From Enterococcus songbeiensis (GTDB lineage: Bacteria > Bacillota > Bacilli > Lactobacillales > Enterococcaceae), in NCBI RefSeq assembly GCF_005405265.1, contig NZ_BJDS01000013.1:1-64000 (forward strand): 64,000 nt of DNA, written 5' to 3'. The notes beneath the pieces were generated by a model. The model was not told the origin of the DNA. It ran no database searches and was given only the letters and a program-made list of their open reading frames with translations. The position numbers were made by a program, and so were the translations under genes. Below, in pieces: positions 42,671 to 52,797 of this stretch (its first letter is position 1; each line of letters starts with the position of its first letter).

Positions 42671-44170
42671 TCATGACTTCATCCCCGAATTTATTTTTTG
42701 CAGGTAACACTCTTTTAAAAATTCACCCAGATAAGGAAAATCAAAATCGTATTCATTGCTCAGCATCACAAAAATTCGAGCATTTTTTTGTAATGGGTAG
42801 TCTTTGACCTGACTTGTCAAAATAACATCGTATTGCTGATTCTTTTGATAGTTAACCAAATCTAATTTGACTGCTTGCGGCATTCGTTCCCGAATCATTT
42901 CGATGACAATATCTGCCATCACCCGTTCATAAGGAAAATCACATGCAACTTGTAAACGCAGTTCAACCTCTTTAAAAATTAACTGCAAAATGGAGGCATA
43001 GCGCCCAAAAAGTTCAAACTGAGAATTTTTTTTGTCACTTTCAGAGATATCTAAAATACCTAACGACTGCTGCGTCAAACTTTGACAAAGTGCCAGCAAT
43101 TGTTTTTCCTCAATTTCTGAAAGGCGCTGCTGCAATCCTTGATGTCCAAAGACACTGATCCATCCTCGGAAATAAACCAAACGAAAATGATTTTGCATCA
43201 CTGTTAGAGCAATTTTTTCCGAAAAATCTTCTGAAAAAGAGTAGAAAGAAAAATGCTCTTGCAGGGTTTCTTTGAATGTTTCATTGAGTTTGTCGACTAA
43301 TTTGTCCTTATGTTTTTCCTGTATCAAAAATTTTCGCACATAATCATTATGGGTATCTAGGGTAAAGTTGCAGATCATAAACAAATAGAAGATCAAGGTT
43401 TCATTTTGATTCCAACCAAAAGCAGATTGAAAGAAATAACGAGACAGAAATTTCTGCAACGAGAGCAGGAAACCGCTTGTCTGCAATAGCTCACTCGGCA
43501 ATTCAGAATAATCCGGCATACTTTTTTTGCTAGCCCGCAGCCTTTTTTTCATAATATATAACCAAATTTGAAATTTGATTTCTCCATCTTCCGTAAAAGG
43601 AAAACTAAATTCATTTTTCATCAATACTAAAAAGCCCTCTGCAGCAGCCTCAGAAAATTCTTTTAGATTTACTAAATAAGGTCGACCAAACCACAACAGT
43701 TGAAAATAAAAATAACGAATTTGGATTTCCGAACCATATAAATGACCATTTTTTATCTGTAAATGAAATTCAACCAGCAGCAGATTCAACTCTTTGATAC
43801 GACGGGTCAAGGTGGCAGTACTAATATTCAACTGTGTTAAAAATTTCTGCCGTTCAAAACTGCCATTTTCTAATAGATACATCAAGATTTGATATTTGAT
43901 GGATTCCTTTAAGTAGGAATAATACACATCAGAAGTGGATAGATTCCCCAAACGACGTAAGGCTATTTTTCCTTCCCGTTGAGTAAAGGACAATTCATCA
44001 AACGCTTTCAAATGTTGCTCTAACAGAACAATATCTTCTTTGAAAGTCGCCCGGTCCACCGATAGCTTCACGAGTATTTCATTGACCGACAGTTCGCTCC
44101 GTTCTAATAAAAGCTGAAAAATTTTGATTTGACGCTGCTCGTTTTTTTCAAGCAAACTGAACAGTTCCAA
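42671..44170 (-). CDS. Mga-like helix-turn-helix transcriptional regulator
   Basis: A 499-aa protein with the layout of the Mga/AtxA family: two N-terminal HTH domains (LLLERSELSVNEILVKLSVDRATFKEDI and FERQKFLTQLNISTATLTRRIKELN), a long helical middle (PRD-like), and a C-terminal EIIB-like region with VILTSQVKDYP. Such proteins activate surface-protein genes in streptococci and enterococci. The start is TTG at 44170 with GGAGG 8 nt upstream. It lies downstream of WxL cluster 1 on the same strand, separated by a terminator, and is a good candidate to regulate it. Confidence 0.78.
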   Translation of the reverse strand: MELFSLLEKNEQRQIKIFQLLLERSELSVNEILVKLSVDRATFKEDIVLLEQHLKAFDELSFTQREGKIALRRLGNLSTSDVYYSYLKESIKYQILMYLLENGSFERQKFLTQLNISTATLTRRIKELNLLLVEFHLQIKNGHLYGSEIQIRYFYFQLLWFGRPYLVNLKEFSEAAAEGFLVLMKNEFSFPFTEDGEIKFQIWLYIMKKRLRASKKSMPDYSELPSELLQTSGFLLSLQKFLSRYFFQSAFGWNQNETLIFYLFMICNFTLDTHNDYVRKFLIQEKHKDKLVDKLNETFKETLQEHFSFYSFSEDFSEKIALTVMQNHFRLVYFRGWISVFGHQGLQQRLSEIEEKQLLALCQSLTQQSLGILDISESDKKNSQFELFGRYASILQLIFKEVELRLQVACDFPYERVMADIVIEMIRERMPQAVKLDLVNYQKNQQYDVILTSQVKDYPLQKNARIFVMLSNEYDFDFPYLGEFLKECYLQKINSGMKS

Positions 44171-44282
44171 GTCCTTCTCCTCCTAACATCAGTGAATTCA
44201 TACAGCTGATGCAAGCAGATTTAGAAAAGTACCTTCTCTATTTTTTCAGCTTTTTCAAAACTTTCTGAATTCGTCAAAATAG

Positions 44283-44324
44283 AAAAAGAACTTCAACTCA
44301 AAATAGGCTATTTGAGTTGAAGTA
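44283..44324 (-). terminator. Intrinsic terminator after WxL cluster 1
   Basis: Minus strand stem CTTCAACTCAAA/TTTGAGTTGAAG (12 bp) with a T-rich tail. Confidence 0.8.
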
Positions 44325-44345
44325 ACTATCTAATGTCCCACATTT

Positions 44346-46814
44346 TTATTCGGTAGGACCTGTTGACAATTCCCAGGTAATGGTTCCTTGATAGGTTTTG
44401 TCTACTTGTGCATCTGTGCCGCTGTTCACCTCTAAGAGTAAACCATCGTTAGGAAGAAAGTCAACGGGAATATCTCCCTTTTTTGAACCATCATTTTGAT
44501 AGATTGGTGTACTCTGATCTTTCGGGATAAGAATATTTTTTCCCTCATGATTGAAATACAAATTAACCTGACTTAATTCTCTTCCTTCTGTATTTTTGAA
44601 AGGAGTAGATAGTTTCCCAGTAATCTGCCACGAAGCATCTGAACTTGGTAAACGGGTGTCCCGTACGGCAAATGAAAAATCACCTTTTGCTTTGTAATAT
44701 GCTGTTTGTGTTGGCAATAGAAGATCACTGCCAAAGGTAAAATCGGCGGGGGCATCTACCAAAGCTAATTCTTGCTTAGGAATCTGGATCAGATTGGTAT
44801 CTGTCTTGACTTCAGTAAAGGGTAATTTTGTTCCGTCAGATAACGCAATATTTCCTGATAATACAGCCGGTTTGGTCGGCAGATCGATGGCATTTGTCGT
44901 TGCAGTAATCGGATTTATTTTATATTTATAGGTGATCGTCACTTTATCTCCAGCTTTTGCTAAATATTGTGTAGGTATACTGATTCCATTTTGGATATCA
45001 TCATCAGGAATCACCGTCCCATTCAGCGACAAACTTCCCTTTTCATAGGTAACATTTTCCGGAAGCGCAACGCTTACTTTTTTATCTGCTAAAGAATCCC
45101 CCATTTTATCTAAGGTAAACGTACTATTTTCTTGAACAATGTCCCCAGCCAAAGCAATCAAAGGTTTTCCAGTCTCTGGCGTTCGACTAAGATTTTTCAA
45201 ATAACTTTCTTTAGAAATCGCTGGAAAACCAGCCACCGTGATGGCTTTCAAATTAGAGATACCCGTTTGTTCTGACTGCCATTTATAGGCAAGATTTGGA
45301 TAAGCTTTTGAAAGGGTATCGTCAATCAATTTGTAGTCAAAATAATATTGACCGGAAGCAAGCGCCGGCAGTGTTGTGGTTGCTGAATTATCACCACCAT
45401 TATTTGTTGAAATCGTTTGAAATAATTTGTCTTCAAAAGTCCCCACTAATTTTTGTGTTGTTTTATTGTACAGCCGGTAATGAATGGCCCCTGCTGTTAA
45501 ATCGCTCGCTCGCCAGACCGCGTTCACTTGATAGGGGGTACTAGTAAGTAATTTTCCCCATTGGCTATCTGGTTCCAAGTTTGTTGGCTTGACTGTGCCA
45601 TCTACAGCATATTTTTCAAGTACCTTTAAGGTGACAGGTGACAACGCAGTTCCCCCGGCATCTTTTCCTGTATATAAAATACTTGTTTGCTGATTCAATC
45701 CGAGTGTTTGTGTCGGCGTATGGGTCAATGTTGCCCCAGTCGTTTCATTCTTTCCAGTAAAAAAATTCACCACTCGATTAAAACGATTTGTTGGTTGTTG
45801 AGCAAAACTTCCTTCTGAGAGTCCCATTGTCAAGGTTCGGTTGTTGGTTGTTCCAGGAAGATTCAGGTTGTTGCTGTCAACATACTCAGTTTTATCAGCA
45901 AAACTATTGTACTTATTCGTCGTATCCCATGGAGAGATGTAGCTGTTCCAAGTTGGTAATTGGAAAGTTGATGTTTTTGCGTATGCTGCCGGATTCATTG
46001 CCCCATTCGTTAGTTTAGGATAAAACCGTCCACCTGGTGGAGAAATAATTGAATTGAATATACGATCTTGCACAACGTTATTCGAATCATAGAAATCTAC
46101 AGAAAAATCGGCTAGTTTTGTAGTAGAAGGTTGCAGTTTGCCTTTTGTTAGTACTTTGTTTGGGCTGATGTCATCTTTTTCGCCGCTTGCAGTCATCTTT
46201 GCAACATCGACGGTAATATCAAAAACAATCGGAATATTCCCAGCATTGAATCCAGGCTGAGTGATGATATTGAAAATTGAACCTACAATATTTCCATTGT
46301 CCCATGAACCCATACCAAATCGCAGTGTATGGTTCCCTGCGGACATTAGACCACCTTCCGTTAGTTTAATATTTGCCCCATTAATTTTTAAGTAAGCATT
46401 GTTCCAGTCGATTGCCTTTAAAACGTCCTCACTTGAAACATATTTAGGTAAATTGATGATCGCCACAAAAGCAAACCCTTGAGCAGGAATATTTATGACA
46501 TCTAAATAGTTCGTCAATTCCACATGGCTTTCCCAATGAAACCCAATTTTTCCGCCCTTCCAAGGATCATTGGAGCCATCGTTTGTGTAGGTAACATTTA
46601 ATTTGGGTAATTGATCGGCTCCAGTTAACTGCACAATTTTCCCTCCAGAAATACCACCGTTTGTACCATTTTTTGGTGTGATATTTTCATACGTATCTGG
46701 ATCATATTCACCCACTGCTTCGGCTTGTCTGCCTAATCCAATAGTTCCCACAGTAAGAAGCGCCACCAGAAGAAGAAGTTTAAAAAGATTAATCCCTTGA
46801 CGTAATTTGTTCAT
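44346..46814 (-). CDS. Large WxL-domain surface protein (CscC-like), cluster 1
   Basis: An 822-aa secreted protein. Signal peptide about residues 1-33 (ending GRQAEA); a long beta-rich region with legume-lectin/adhesin-like and repeat-like beta domains; then a C-terminal WxL domain beginning ALVDAPADFTFG with the first Trp motif WQI and the final motif TITWELSTGP. WxL domains bind peptidoglycan non-covalently, so the protein should sit on the cell wall. GGAGG precedes the ATG at 46814, which overlaps the LPxT gene end by 26 bp. Last gene of a four-gene operon; its ligand is unknown. Confidence 0.88.
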   Translation of the reverse strand: MNKLRQGINLFKLLLLVALLTVGTIGLGRQAEAVGEYDPDTYENITPKNGTNGGISGGKIVQLTGADQLPKLNVTYTNDGSNDPWKGGKIGFHWESHVELTNYLDVINIPAQGFAFVAIINLPKYVSSEDVLKAIDWNNAYLKINGANIKLTEGGLMSAGNHTLRFGMGSWDNGNIVGSIFNIITQPGFNAGNIPIVFDITVDVAKMTASGEKDDISPNKVLTKGKLQPSTTKLADFSVDFYDSNNVVQDRIFNSIISPPGGRFYPKLTNGAMNPAAYAKTSTFQLPTWNSYISPWDTTNKYNSFADKTEYVDSNNLNLPGTTNNRTLTMGLSEGSFAQQPTNRFNRVVNFFTGKNETTGATLTHTPTQTLGLNQQTSILYTGKDAGGTALSPVTLKVLEKYAVDGTVKPTNLEPDSQWGKLLTSTPYQVNAVWRASDLTAGAIHYRLYNKTTQKLVGTFEDKLFQTISTNNGGDNSATTTLPALASGQYYFDYKLIDDTLSKAYPNLAYKWQSEQTGISNLKAITVAGFPAISKESYLKNLSRTPETGKPLIALAGDIVQENSTFTLDKMGDSLADKKVSVALPENVTYEKGSLSLNGTVIPDDDIQNGISIPTQYLAKAGDKVTITYKYKINPITATTNAIDLPTKPAVLSGNIALSDGTKLPFTEVKTDTNLIQIPKQELALVDAPADFTFGSDLLLPTQTAYYKAKGDFSFAVRDTRLPSSDASWQITGKLSTPFKNTEGRELSQVNLYFNHEGKNILIPKDQSTPIYQNDGSKKGDIPVDFLPNDGLLLEVNSGTDAQVDKTYQGTITWELSTGPTE

Positions 46815-47121
46815 CCTCTTCTTCCTCCTTTCGCCGTTTCCAGATAAGAATCCATACAAGAAGAATCAATTCGCTCCCGATAATCATGTAAAGAAAGCTA
46901 ATTGGTTTTTCATTGGTTTTTGGTAATGTTTGATTTGCCGGTTTCTTGATGGGAGGATTTGTTGCTTGTCCTCCCCCATTAGTCGGTGGATTAGGTGTCG
47001 GTGTGCGGTCATAAAAAACAATGGACGCATTACTGGCAGCATCTTCGCTTGCATAGGCCGGCTGCCACCCGCTAAACAATAAACCAACGCTCAATCCCCC
47101 CAATAAAAGCCATTTTTTCAC
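46789..47121 (-). CDS. Small LPxT-anchored surface protein (CscD-like), cluster 1
   Basis: A 110-aa precursor with a signal peptide (residues 1-24), a short Pro/Asn/Gly-rich mature region and a sortase-type sorting signal: LPKTN at residues 66-70, hydrophobic helix and RRKEEEEDE tail. The fifth motif residue is Asn, not Gly. The start is GTG at 47121, with GAGGTGA upstream; a longer frame to 47172 overlaps the DUF916 gene. In Csc-type clusters this small protein accompanies WxL and DUF916 proteins; function unknown. Confidence 0.82.
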   Translation of the reverse strand: MKKWLLLGGLSVGLLFSGWQPAYASEDAASNASIVFYDRTPTPNPPTNGGGQATNPPIKKPANQTLPKTNEKPISFLYMIIGSELILLVWILIWKRRKEEEEDEQITSRD

Positions 47122-47131
47122 TACAATCACC

Positions 47132-48166
47132 TCATTCCTCTGATTCTTTTCCCTTCCGTTTTTTCCAAACAATAAATAGTAAAATAAACAAAAGCACTGC
47201 GAGAACGATCAACAGAATGTAAAGCCATGGGAAACTCTTTTCTTTCACTGCAAAGACAGAATTCTTGTTGACTTCTTCGGCTTCTGATTTTTTAATGGTA
47301 AAGTTTTGTGTGAAATGCCATTCATATTCCCCAGATTTTGCCACGATATCTGCGCGATATTTTCCTGGTTTTGCCCGATCACCCGCTAAATCCAGATTCA
47401 AATGAAAGTTTGAGCTTGGGGCCACTAAAAATTCATTGGAGGTATTTTCAATATACAGTTGATCTTCATAATAAATTTTACTAGTAAAAATCAAGCTACT
47501 GATAATCGTCGGTTGGGGATTTTGGAAAAACAATTGGACGGTTGGGCTGGCATTGACAGCCACTAAATCGCCAGACAAGAGTTTCAAATCCGGCTCTATT
47601 TTTTCCTTACTCTCCTGCAATACGATAGCAAGATTATAAGCAATACGATTTTTTATTTGTACGCCATTTTCATCAGAGGATTTTTCTTCATTTTCCTCCT
47701 TAGGAATCACGTGAATTCCCGCAAGTACCCGTCCTTTAAATTCATCCGTAGGAATCTTTATTTTGATTGGTACAGTTATTGTGGCTTTTCCTGCCACTTC
47801 ATATTCTTTTTTCTCAATAGTAACGACTTCCCGTACATCAAACGGAAGGCTCTCATCCAATCGAGGTTTTTCTTGCCCATAATCGATAGTACCACCATCA
47901 CTTGTAACGGCTGGATTGATCGAAACTTCAAAAGTTCGTGCTTTCTCCGCAGAATTAGTCAGCTCAATTGCTACTGTCTGCTCTTGTTTAGGAGTCACCA
48001 ACAAATCAAAATAACCGATTGCTTTGTCTAATTGATTCTCTGGAAAAACTGGTTTCACACCAAAATCCCCCGAAGCATCGGCGGCGTGACTGATTATCGG
48101 AAACCCGAAAAACATCCCTAAAACAGTAAAAAATACAAAGAGCAATCGTTTTCTTTGATTCACCAT
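47132..48166 (-). CDS. DUF916/DUF3324 WxL-interacting membrane protein (CscA-like), cluster 1
   Basis: A 344-aa protein with a signal peptide (about 1-29), DUF916 domain ([21 protein letters not shown] onwards), DUF3324 domain (about 170-290) and a C-terminal transmembrane helix (about 312-334) followed by a KKRKGK tail. Such proteins anchor in the membrane and are proposed to bind WxL proteins and peptidoglycan. AAAGGAT precedes the ATG. It lies about 60 bp after the small WxL gene and 10 bp before the LPxT gene. Confidence 0.9.
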   Translation of the reverse strand: MVNQRKRLLFVFFTVLGMFFGFPIISHAADASGDFGVKPVFPENQLDKAIGYFDLLVTPKQEQTVAIELTNSAEKARTFEVSINPAVTSDGGTIDYGQEKPRLDESLPFDVREVVTIEKKEYEVAGKATITVPIKIKIPTDEFKGRVLAGIHVIPKEENEEKSSDENGVQIKNRIAYNLAIVLQESKEKIEPDLKLLSGDLVAVNASPTVQLFFQNPQPTIISSLIFTSKIYYEDQLYIENTSNEFLVAPSSNFHLNLDLAGDRAKPGKYRADIVAKSGEYEWHFTQNFTIKKSEAEEVNKNSVFAVKEKSFPWLYILLIVLAVLLFILLFIVWKKRKGKESEE

Positions 48167-48227
48167 TGACCACTATCCTTTCAAAAGGGGAGCGGATTAT
48201 GCTCCCCACATTTTCAAATTATTACTT

Positions 48228-48911
48228 TTACAGTGCTGGTCCTGCTGTCAAATCCCAAGTCAGATCAGCCGTAAATGTTCCTGTAGCAGCTTCTGGAACC
48301 GTTAGTGTGATATTTGCTGGGTCATAAACAGAAAGCCAGGTTCCAAGACCTTGGTCCTTAGAAGCTGTAAAAATCGCAGAGGCAGAATCAGTACTGTCTA
48401 ATTTGGAAACAGCTTTATTTGTAGGACTTGTAGCTGCATTTGTAGGAACAGTTTTAATAACAGATGTACCAAAATTCAGTTCTGCACCCTCTAGTTTTTG
48501 CTCACCATTTTTAAAATCTGATACTGAAACAGTCACATTCCATCCTTGAGCTTGTCCATCAGTACCAACACCGCGACGATCCGAAACTTGAATGTAGGGG
48601 GTATCATTTTGTGTCGCATCAACAGAATAACTTTTTGTTCCACTTTCAATCTCATGTGAGCCAAATGGCAGATTAGGAACAACATCCAAGGTCAATGGTC
48701 CCGCTTGACCGGTTCCTGGATTTTCAGGATCAACCGGATCAACTGGCTTTGTCGGGTCGGTTGGATCAACTGGATCAACACTCCCTGTTGGTTCAGTAAA
48801 TGTGATATCACCTTTTGTTGTCGCTGGTTCTGCAGCAAATGCTGGTGTAGCTGCCAAACCGCTAAGTACTACTGTTGAAAGTAACAATGTGCCAATAATT
48901 TTCTTTTTCAT
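48228..48911 (-). CDS. Small WxL-domain surface protein (CscB-like), cluster 1
   Basis: A 227-aa secreted protein: signal peptide 1-26 (ending TPAFA), a PVDP/DPxxP-rich spacer about residues 43-68, then a WxL domain starting LTLDVVPNLPFG. The first motif reads WNV, the second LTWDLTAGP at the extreme C-terminus. It should be displayed on peptidoglycan and interact with the DUF916 partner encoded next. A good ribosome binding site (AAAGGAGAG) is present. First gene of the cluster 1 operon. Confidence 0.92.
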   Translation of the reverse strand: MKKKIIGTLLLSTVVLSGLAATPAFAAEPATTKGDITFTEPTGSVDPVDPTDPTKPVDPVDPENPGTGQAGPLTLDVVPNLPFGSHEIESGTKSYSVDATQNDTPYIQVSDRRGVGTDGQAQGWNVTVSVSDFKNGEQKLEGAELNFGTSVIKTVPTNAATSPTNKAVSKLDSTDSASAIFTASKDQGLGTWLSVYDPANITLTVPEAATGTFTADLTWDLTAGPAL

Positions 48912-49005
48912 GATAATCTCTCCTTTGTTTTTTGTACCTTTAGTATAAATGGAAAGGTTCTCAAAAAATCATCATCTTTTCACAGAGCGACAGGAGTTTT
49001 TGAGC

Positions 49006-49045
49006 AAAAAAAGAAACGACCCACTAAAAAAGCGGGTCGTTTCCA
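49006..49045 (-). terminator. Intrinsic terminator after trmB
   Basis: Minus strand GAAACGACCC/GGGTCGTTTC 10-bp stem followed by seven T; it separates ytmP-trmB from WxL cluster 1. Confidence 0.85.
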
Positions 49046-49090
49046 TCTTTATTTATTTCAAAAAAAGCTTAGCAAGTAGTATAGCCAAAT

Positions 49091-49753
49091 TTATTCTGGC
49101 AAGTGTTTCCGCTTATCCGCAAACCGAGCCTCCACCCGATAGATTCGTTGCCCTCGTGAGGAAAATTTTTCTTCGTATTCGGTCATAATATTTCCTTCAT
49201 AGGTACTGTGATGCAAATCAAGCCAGACTTGTTGCAGAGTCATACCATATTTTGAAAAGCTGGCTAAGGAGTATTCAAATAAGCCTTGGTTATCTGTTTT
49301 AAAATGGATTTCTCCTTTAGGACGGAGAATTTTTTCGTCCACTGCCAAAAAGCCGGCAGAAGTCAAACGGCGTTTTTCGTGGCGGGTTTTTGGCCAAGGA
49401 TCAGAAAAATTCAAATAGATCTGATCGACTTCACTATCTGCAAAATAATCTGTCAAGGCCGAACCATCAACATGCAAGAGCTGTACATTCGCTAGTTCCT
49501 TTTCAAGGACCTTATCCAACGCAAAGGAAACCACGCTGACTTGCATTTCTACACCGATATAATTAATTTGAGGATTGGTTCGTGCCATTTCCGTGATGAA
49601 CCGTCCTTTTCCCATACCAATCTCAATATGGATCGGGTGATCGTTGCCAAAGCGTTCCTGCCACTTGCCTTTCCATGCAGTCGGTTCAGCAACCACGATT
49701 TCTGGATGTGCTGCCAGCATTTCCTCTGCTCCGTTACGTTTTCTTACTCTCAT
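49091..49753 (-). CDS. trmB: tRNA (guanine-N7-)-methyltransferase
   Basis: A 220-aa SAM enzyme that makes m7G46 in tRNA. The motif [10 protein letters not shown] is near residue 42, and the [13 protein letters not shown] catalytic segment (about 118-130) and [14 protein letters not shown]-terminus are diagnostic. GAGGAAA precedes the ATG. It follows ytmP, as in Bacillus ytmP-trmB (ytmQ). Confidence 0.95.
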   Translation of the reverse strand: MRVRKRNGAEEMLAAHPEIVVAEPTAWKGKWQERFGNDHPIHIEIGMGKGRFITEMARTNPQINYIGVEMQVSVVSFALDKVLEKELANVQLLHVDGSALTDYFADSEVDQIYLNFSDPWPKTRHEKRRLTSAGFLAVDEKILRPKGEIHFKTDNQGLFEYSLASFSKYGMTLQQVWLDLHHSTYEGNIMTEYEEKFSSRGQRIYRVEARFADKRKHLPE

Positions 49754-49776
49754 AATTTCCTCGCTTTCTCCAATAG

Positions 49777-49800
49777 AAAAGCTGAAGGCTTCCCTTCAGC
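49777..49800 (-). terminator. Hairpin between ytmP-like gene and trmB
   Basis: Minus strand AGCTGAAGG/CCTTCAGCT stem with a 4-nt loop and TTTTCT tail, reaching the ytmP stop codon. It may reduce trmB transcription from upstream. Confidence 0.6.
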
Positions 49801-50579
49801 TATCCGCTAAATACTCGTTTTAATTGCAAAATTTCTTCATTCATCGTTTTGTATTCGCCACGATGATAATATTTTTTTATTTCCTGTAAAATCGACATCA
49901 ACGCGTACCAATACACCCGCTCTAAATTATCTGAAGTCGCTTGTACCCCATAACTGATCAACCAATGGCTCCATGACGAAATCGGCAAATAATGTCCTAA
50001 AATCGTACCGATATCCACCGCAGGGTCCGCAAACATAATCGAATCCCAGTCTACAAGATACAAATAGTGCTGACACACCAACCAATTTCGATAATTGACA
50101 TCTCCATGCACCACGGCTTTTCGTTCAGGATAAAAGGTTGGAATATTTTTTTGCAGATATTCGATGACCAATTTTAAAAAACGATTTTGTAAAATCGCCG
50201 ACGGTAGATCCGCTTCATAATTTTCCAACATCATCTTTGGGGTAATTACCCGGCTATCGATTCGTTCTAGCATTTGCTTCAATGATTTTGAATGATGCAA
50301 CTGATACAAGACATCCATTACATCGTTTCGCTGCCCGATTTCTTCCGGATCAAGGATATGCCCTTCCAACCACTCTTGAGCAGTCAGCGTGTCCCCGTTC
50401 CCCGTTCGTTTTGTCCAAACTAATTTGGGAGTAATGCCTTCTCTGGATAGAGCAGCCAGCATCGGGGTGGTATTTCGTTTGATAAAGACTTTTTCTTTTT
50501 TTCGCAAACCGACATACGCTTTGCCGGTATCCCCTTTGATTGGGCGCATACGCCATTCATGGTCCAACTGAATTTCCAT
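49800..50579 (-). CDS. Phosphotransferase (choline kinase/APH-like) family protein, YtmP-like
   Basis: A 259-aa kinase-like protein. The catalytic loop VVHGDVNYRNWLV near residue 155 (HGDxxxxN) and the metal-binding YLVDWDSIMFADP after it match the aminoglycoside phosphotransferase/choline kinase fold. It is encoded upstream of trmB, as YtmP is in Bacillus; its substrate is not established. The ATG at 50579 has AAAGGAAG upstream. Confidence 0.85.
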   Translation of the reverse strand: MEIQLDHEWRMRPIKGDTGKAYVGLRKKEKVFIKRNTTPMLAALSREGITPKLVWTKRTGNGDTLTAQEWLEGHILDPEEIGQRNDVMDVLYQLHHSKSLKQMLERIDSRVITPKMMLENYEADLPSAILQNRFLKLVIEYLQKNIPTFYPERKAVVHGDVNYRNWLVCQHYLYLVDWDSIMFADPAVDIGTILGHYLPISSWSHWLISYGVQATSDNLERVYWYALMSILQEIKKYYHRGEYKTMNEEILQLKRVFSG

Positions 50580-50707
50580 CCGAGTCTTCCTTTCAACATT
50601 CTCCACAGTACCATTTATTCTAGCGGCTCAACAGGCACTCGTCAAGCGGATATACGTTCGTTTTTTCAAAGAAACGCTGGATAAATCAAGTTTCTTGCGA
50701 AGTTTTT

Positions 50708-51919
50708 CTACTTTTCATTCATTTTTTTCAAACGTGACGGCAAATACAAATAAATAAAGCCCCCTACAACAAGTCCATAGCCCAAAATAATGATTCCTCG
50801 ATCGCCCCATGTTGGCAGACGAAAAGCAGCGACACCAGCAAAAACAACAGCGGCAAAAATCAAAAGTACCAGTAACAACCGCTGCAAAGCGATACTCTGC
50901 TGTTTGGCAGAAACTGGATACAGATGGGTCAAAACCATATAACGAAATTGCGTGTACAAAGGCATTAATTGAAAACCAATCAGATACAAAAAGAGGCCTC
51001 CAATTCCCAAACTAAACCATCGATCGTGAATGAAATATAGCAACAATCCACCGATCAAGACCAAACGCATGTATAAACCGCTGTATTCGGAGCCGCGAAC
51101 CATTCGGCGGGCATACAGATAAAGATACGTATTTTCCTGTTTTGCAGTGATTTTTTTCAACAAACCGTCCAGATACTTCCGCCGTTTGACACTTGCAGTG
51201 ATTTCCGGCACATCCGTAAATAAATTAATAAACTGATAGATACGGTGCAAACGATTGGTTTCTGATTGAATCATTTTTTCCCAATGTAAGGTCAAGGTCG
51301 GCTGCTGCCACAAGAAATAGTGATATCCCCCTGCCACAACCAGACTGCCCAGCAGACCAATGATTGGTGAGAGATACAGACTCGTCGCCAACAAAGCACC
51401 ACTAAGCAGCAACCACGGCCAATAATAGCGATGCGTTTTGCTTTCAAAAAATAAACTGTACCGTTGCCAGTACAAATGAGCAATTTTCAACAGCCAGAGT
51501 GTTGGTAGAATCAAAAAAAATTCTCCAAAGGATGCGCCCGTCGCTACCACAGCAAGGGGCATCGTAATTCCGGCAATCAATCCAATCACCACAAAGGGTA
51601 AAAAGCAGGAATAGCGCAAACCTTGTTGCAGGTATCCTCGCATCTGTTTTTCCTTTGGCAATAAAAACACCAGATCAGCGGCTTTCGTTAAACTGACAAA
51701 CTTACCAAAATGCAAAACAATCAGCCAGACAAGTAAGACCAGTAAGCCAAAAATTTTTGACTGTTTTGGCAAAGTTTTCAATAAATCAGAATAATATAAC
51801 CCTAATCCTCCCAATAAAAAGGTACAGACTAAGACAAAATGATCGTTAAAGACATACCGCAGATACTTCATCATTTGTTTTTGGTGCAACTGCAGCCGTT
51901 TTTGAAATAAATCAGACAT
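50708..51919 (-). CDS. ecsB: ABC transporter permease EcsB
   Basis: A 403-aa membrane protein with about ten hydrophobic segments in two blocks (about 25-185 and 285-395) around a cytoplasmic region. It matches EcsB, the membrane partner of EcsA. In Bacillus, Ecs affects the intramembrane protease RasP, secretion and competence. Its ATG overlaps the ecsA end by 8 bp. The locus ecsA-ecsB with divergent hit and nearby prsA matches the Bacillus/enterococcal order. Confidence 0.9.
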   Translation of the reverse strand: MSDLFQKRLQLHQKQMMKYLRYVFNDHFVLVCTFLLGGLGLYYSDLLKTLPKQSKIFGLLVLLVWLIVLHFGKFVSLTKAADLVFLLPKEKQMRGYLQQGLRYSCFLPFVVIGLIAGITMPLAVVATGASFGEFFLILPTLWLLKIAHLYWQRYSLFFESKTHRYYWPWLLLSGALLATSLYLSPIIGLLGSLVVAGGYHYFLWQQPTLTLHWEKMIQSETNRLHRIYQFINLFTDVPEITASVKRRKYLDGLLKKITAKQENTYLYLYARRMVRGSEYSGLYMRLVLIGGLLLYFIHDRWFSLGIGGLFLYLIGFQLMPLYTQFRYMVLTHLYPVSAKQQSIALQRLLLVLLIFAAVVFAGVAAFRLPTWGDRGIIILGYGLVVGGFIYLYLPSRLKKMNEK

Positions 51920-52655
51920 CGGCAGCCACCTGCTCTTTGGTCAATGCAATATAGATTTCGTCCAGTGATGCATCATAAAGTTGAAATTCATTTCGCAATT
52001 CCTCAATCGTTCCTTGCGCACGAATTTTCCCATTGTGCAGTACAACAAACCGGTCACAATATTTTTCAGCGGTCGCCAAAATATGTGTAGACATCAAAAT
52101 CGATGCGCCTGCTTTCTTCATTTGATCCATCAGTTCCAATAACGCATGGATTGCCAACGGGTCTAAACCTAAAAAAGGTTCATCAATGATATACAGACTA
52201 GGTTCAATCAAAAAAGCACATAAAACCATCACCTTTTGCTTCATTCCTTTAGAAAAATTAGCCGGAAACCAATCCAACTTATTTTCTAAACGAAACGTCT
52301 TCAATAAACTTTCCGCCCGACGAAAGGCTTCTTCTTGGGGAATATCATAAGCCATCGCCGTAATTTCAATGTGTTCCCGCAACGTCAATTCTTCATATAA
52401 CGAAGGGGTTTCCGGAATATAACCAATTTGTTTCCGATAAGCTTCCGGCTCTTTTTTTAACATCAGTCCATTTAAGGTGATTGTACCTTTTTGCGGTTGC
52501 AATAAGCCGATAATTTCTTTAATGGTCGTACTTTTCCCAGCACCATTCAAACCAATCAAGCCCACTAATTCCCCATCATGGATGGTAAAATCGATATCTT
52601 TTAAAACCGGCAGCTGACTGTAGCCTCCCGTTAAATTTCTCACTTCAAGTGTCAT
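51912..52655 (-). CDS. ecsA: ABC transporter ATP-binding protein EcsA
   Basis: A 247-aa ATPase with Walker A GLNGAGKST (about 37-45), Q-loop IPETPSLYEEL, signature-like FSKGMKQKV and Walker B LYIIDEPFLGLD. The signature begins FSKG in place of LSGG, as in EcsA-type proteins. First gene of ecsAB, divergent from hit. Confidence 0.92.
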   Translation of the reverse strand: MTLEVRNLTGGYSQLPVLKDIDFTIHDGELVGLIGLNGAGKSTTIKEIIGLLQPQKGTITLNGLMLKKEPEAYRKQIGYIPETPSLYEELTLREHIEITAMAYDIPQEEAFRRAESLLKTFRLENKLDWFPANFSKGMKQKVMVLCAFLIEPSLYIIDEPFLGLDPLAIHALLELMDQMKKAGASILMSTHILATAEKYCDRFVVLHNGKIRAQGTIEELRNEFQLYDASLDEIYIALTKEQVAADV

Positions 52656-52685
52656 TCATTTTTTCCTCCGATTATTACTGTTCTC

Positions 52686-52691
52686 ATTATA
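52686..52691 (-). promoter_or_regulatory. ecsA -10 element (extended)
   Basis: Minus strand TGGTATAAT (TGn plus TATAAT) about 30 bp before the ecsA ATG; the -35 is poor, consistent with an extended -10 promoter. Confidence 0.5.
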
Positions 52692-52797
52692 CCAAAAATA
52701 GCCGGGAATTTTTGTGTTTTTCCTGCTTGTTTTCTTACAATCCTTAAAAGTTATGGTAAAGTAGGGCTAAGGAAAAATTTTGAAAGGATGACTTCCT

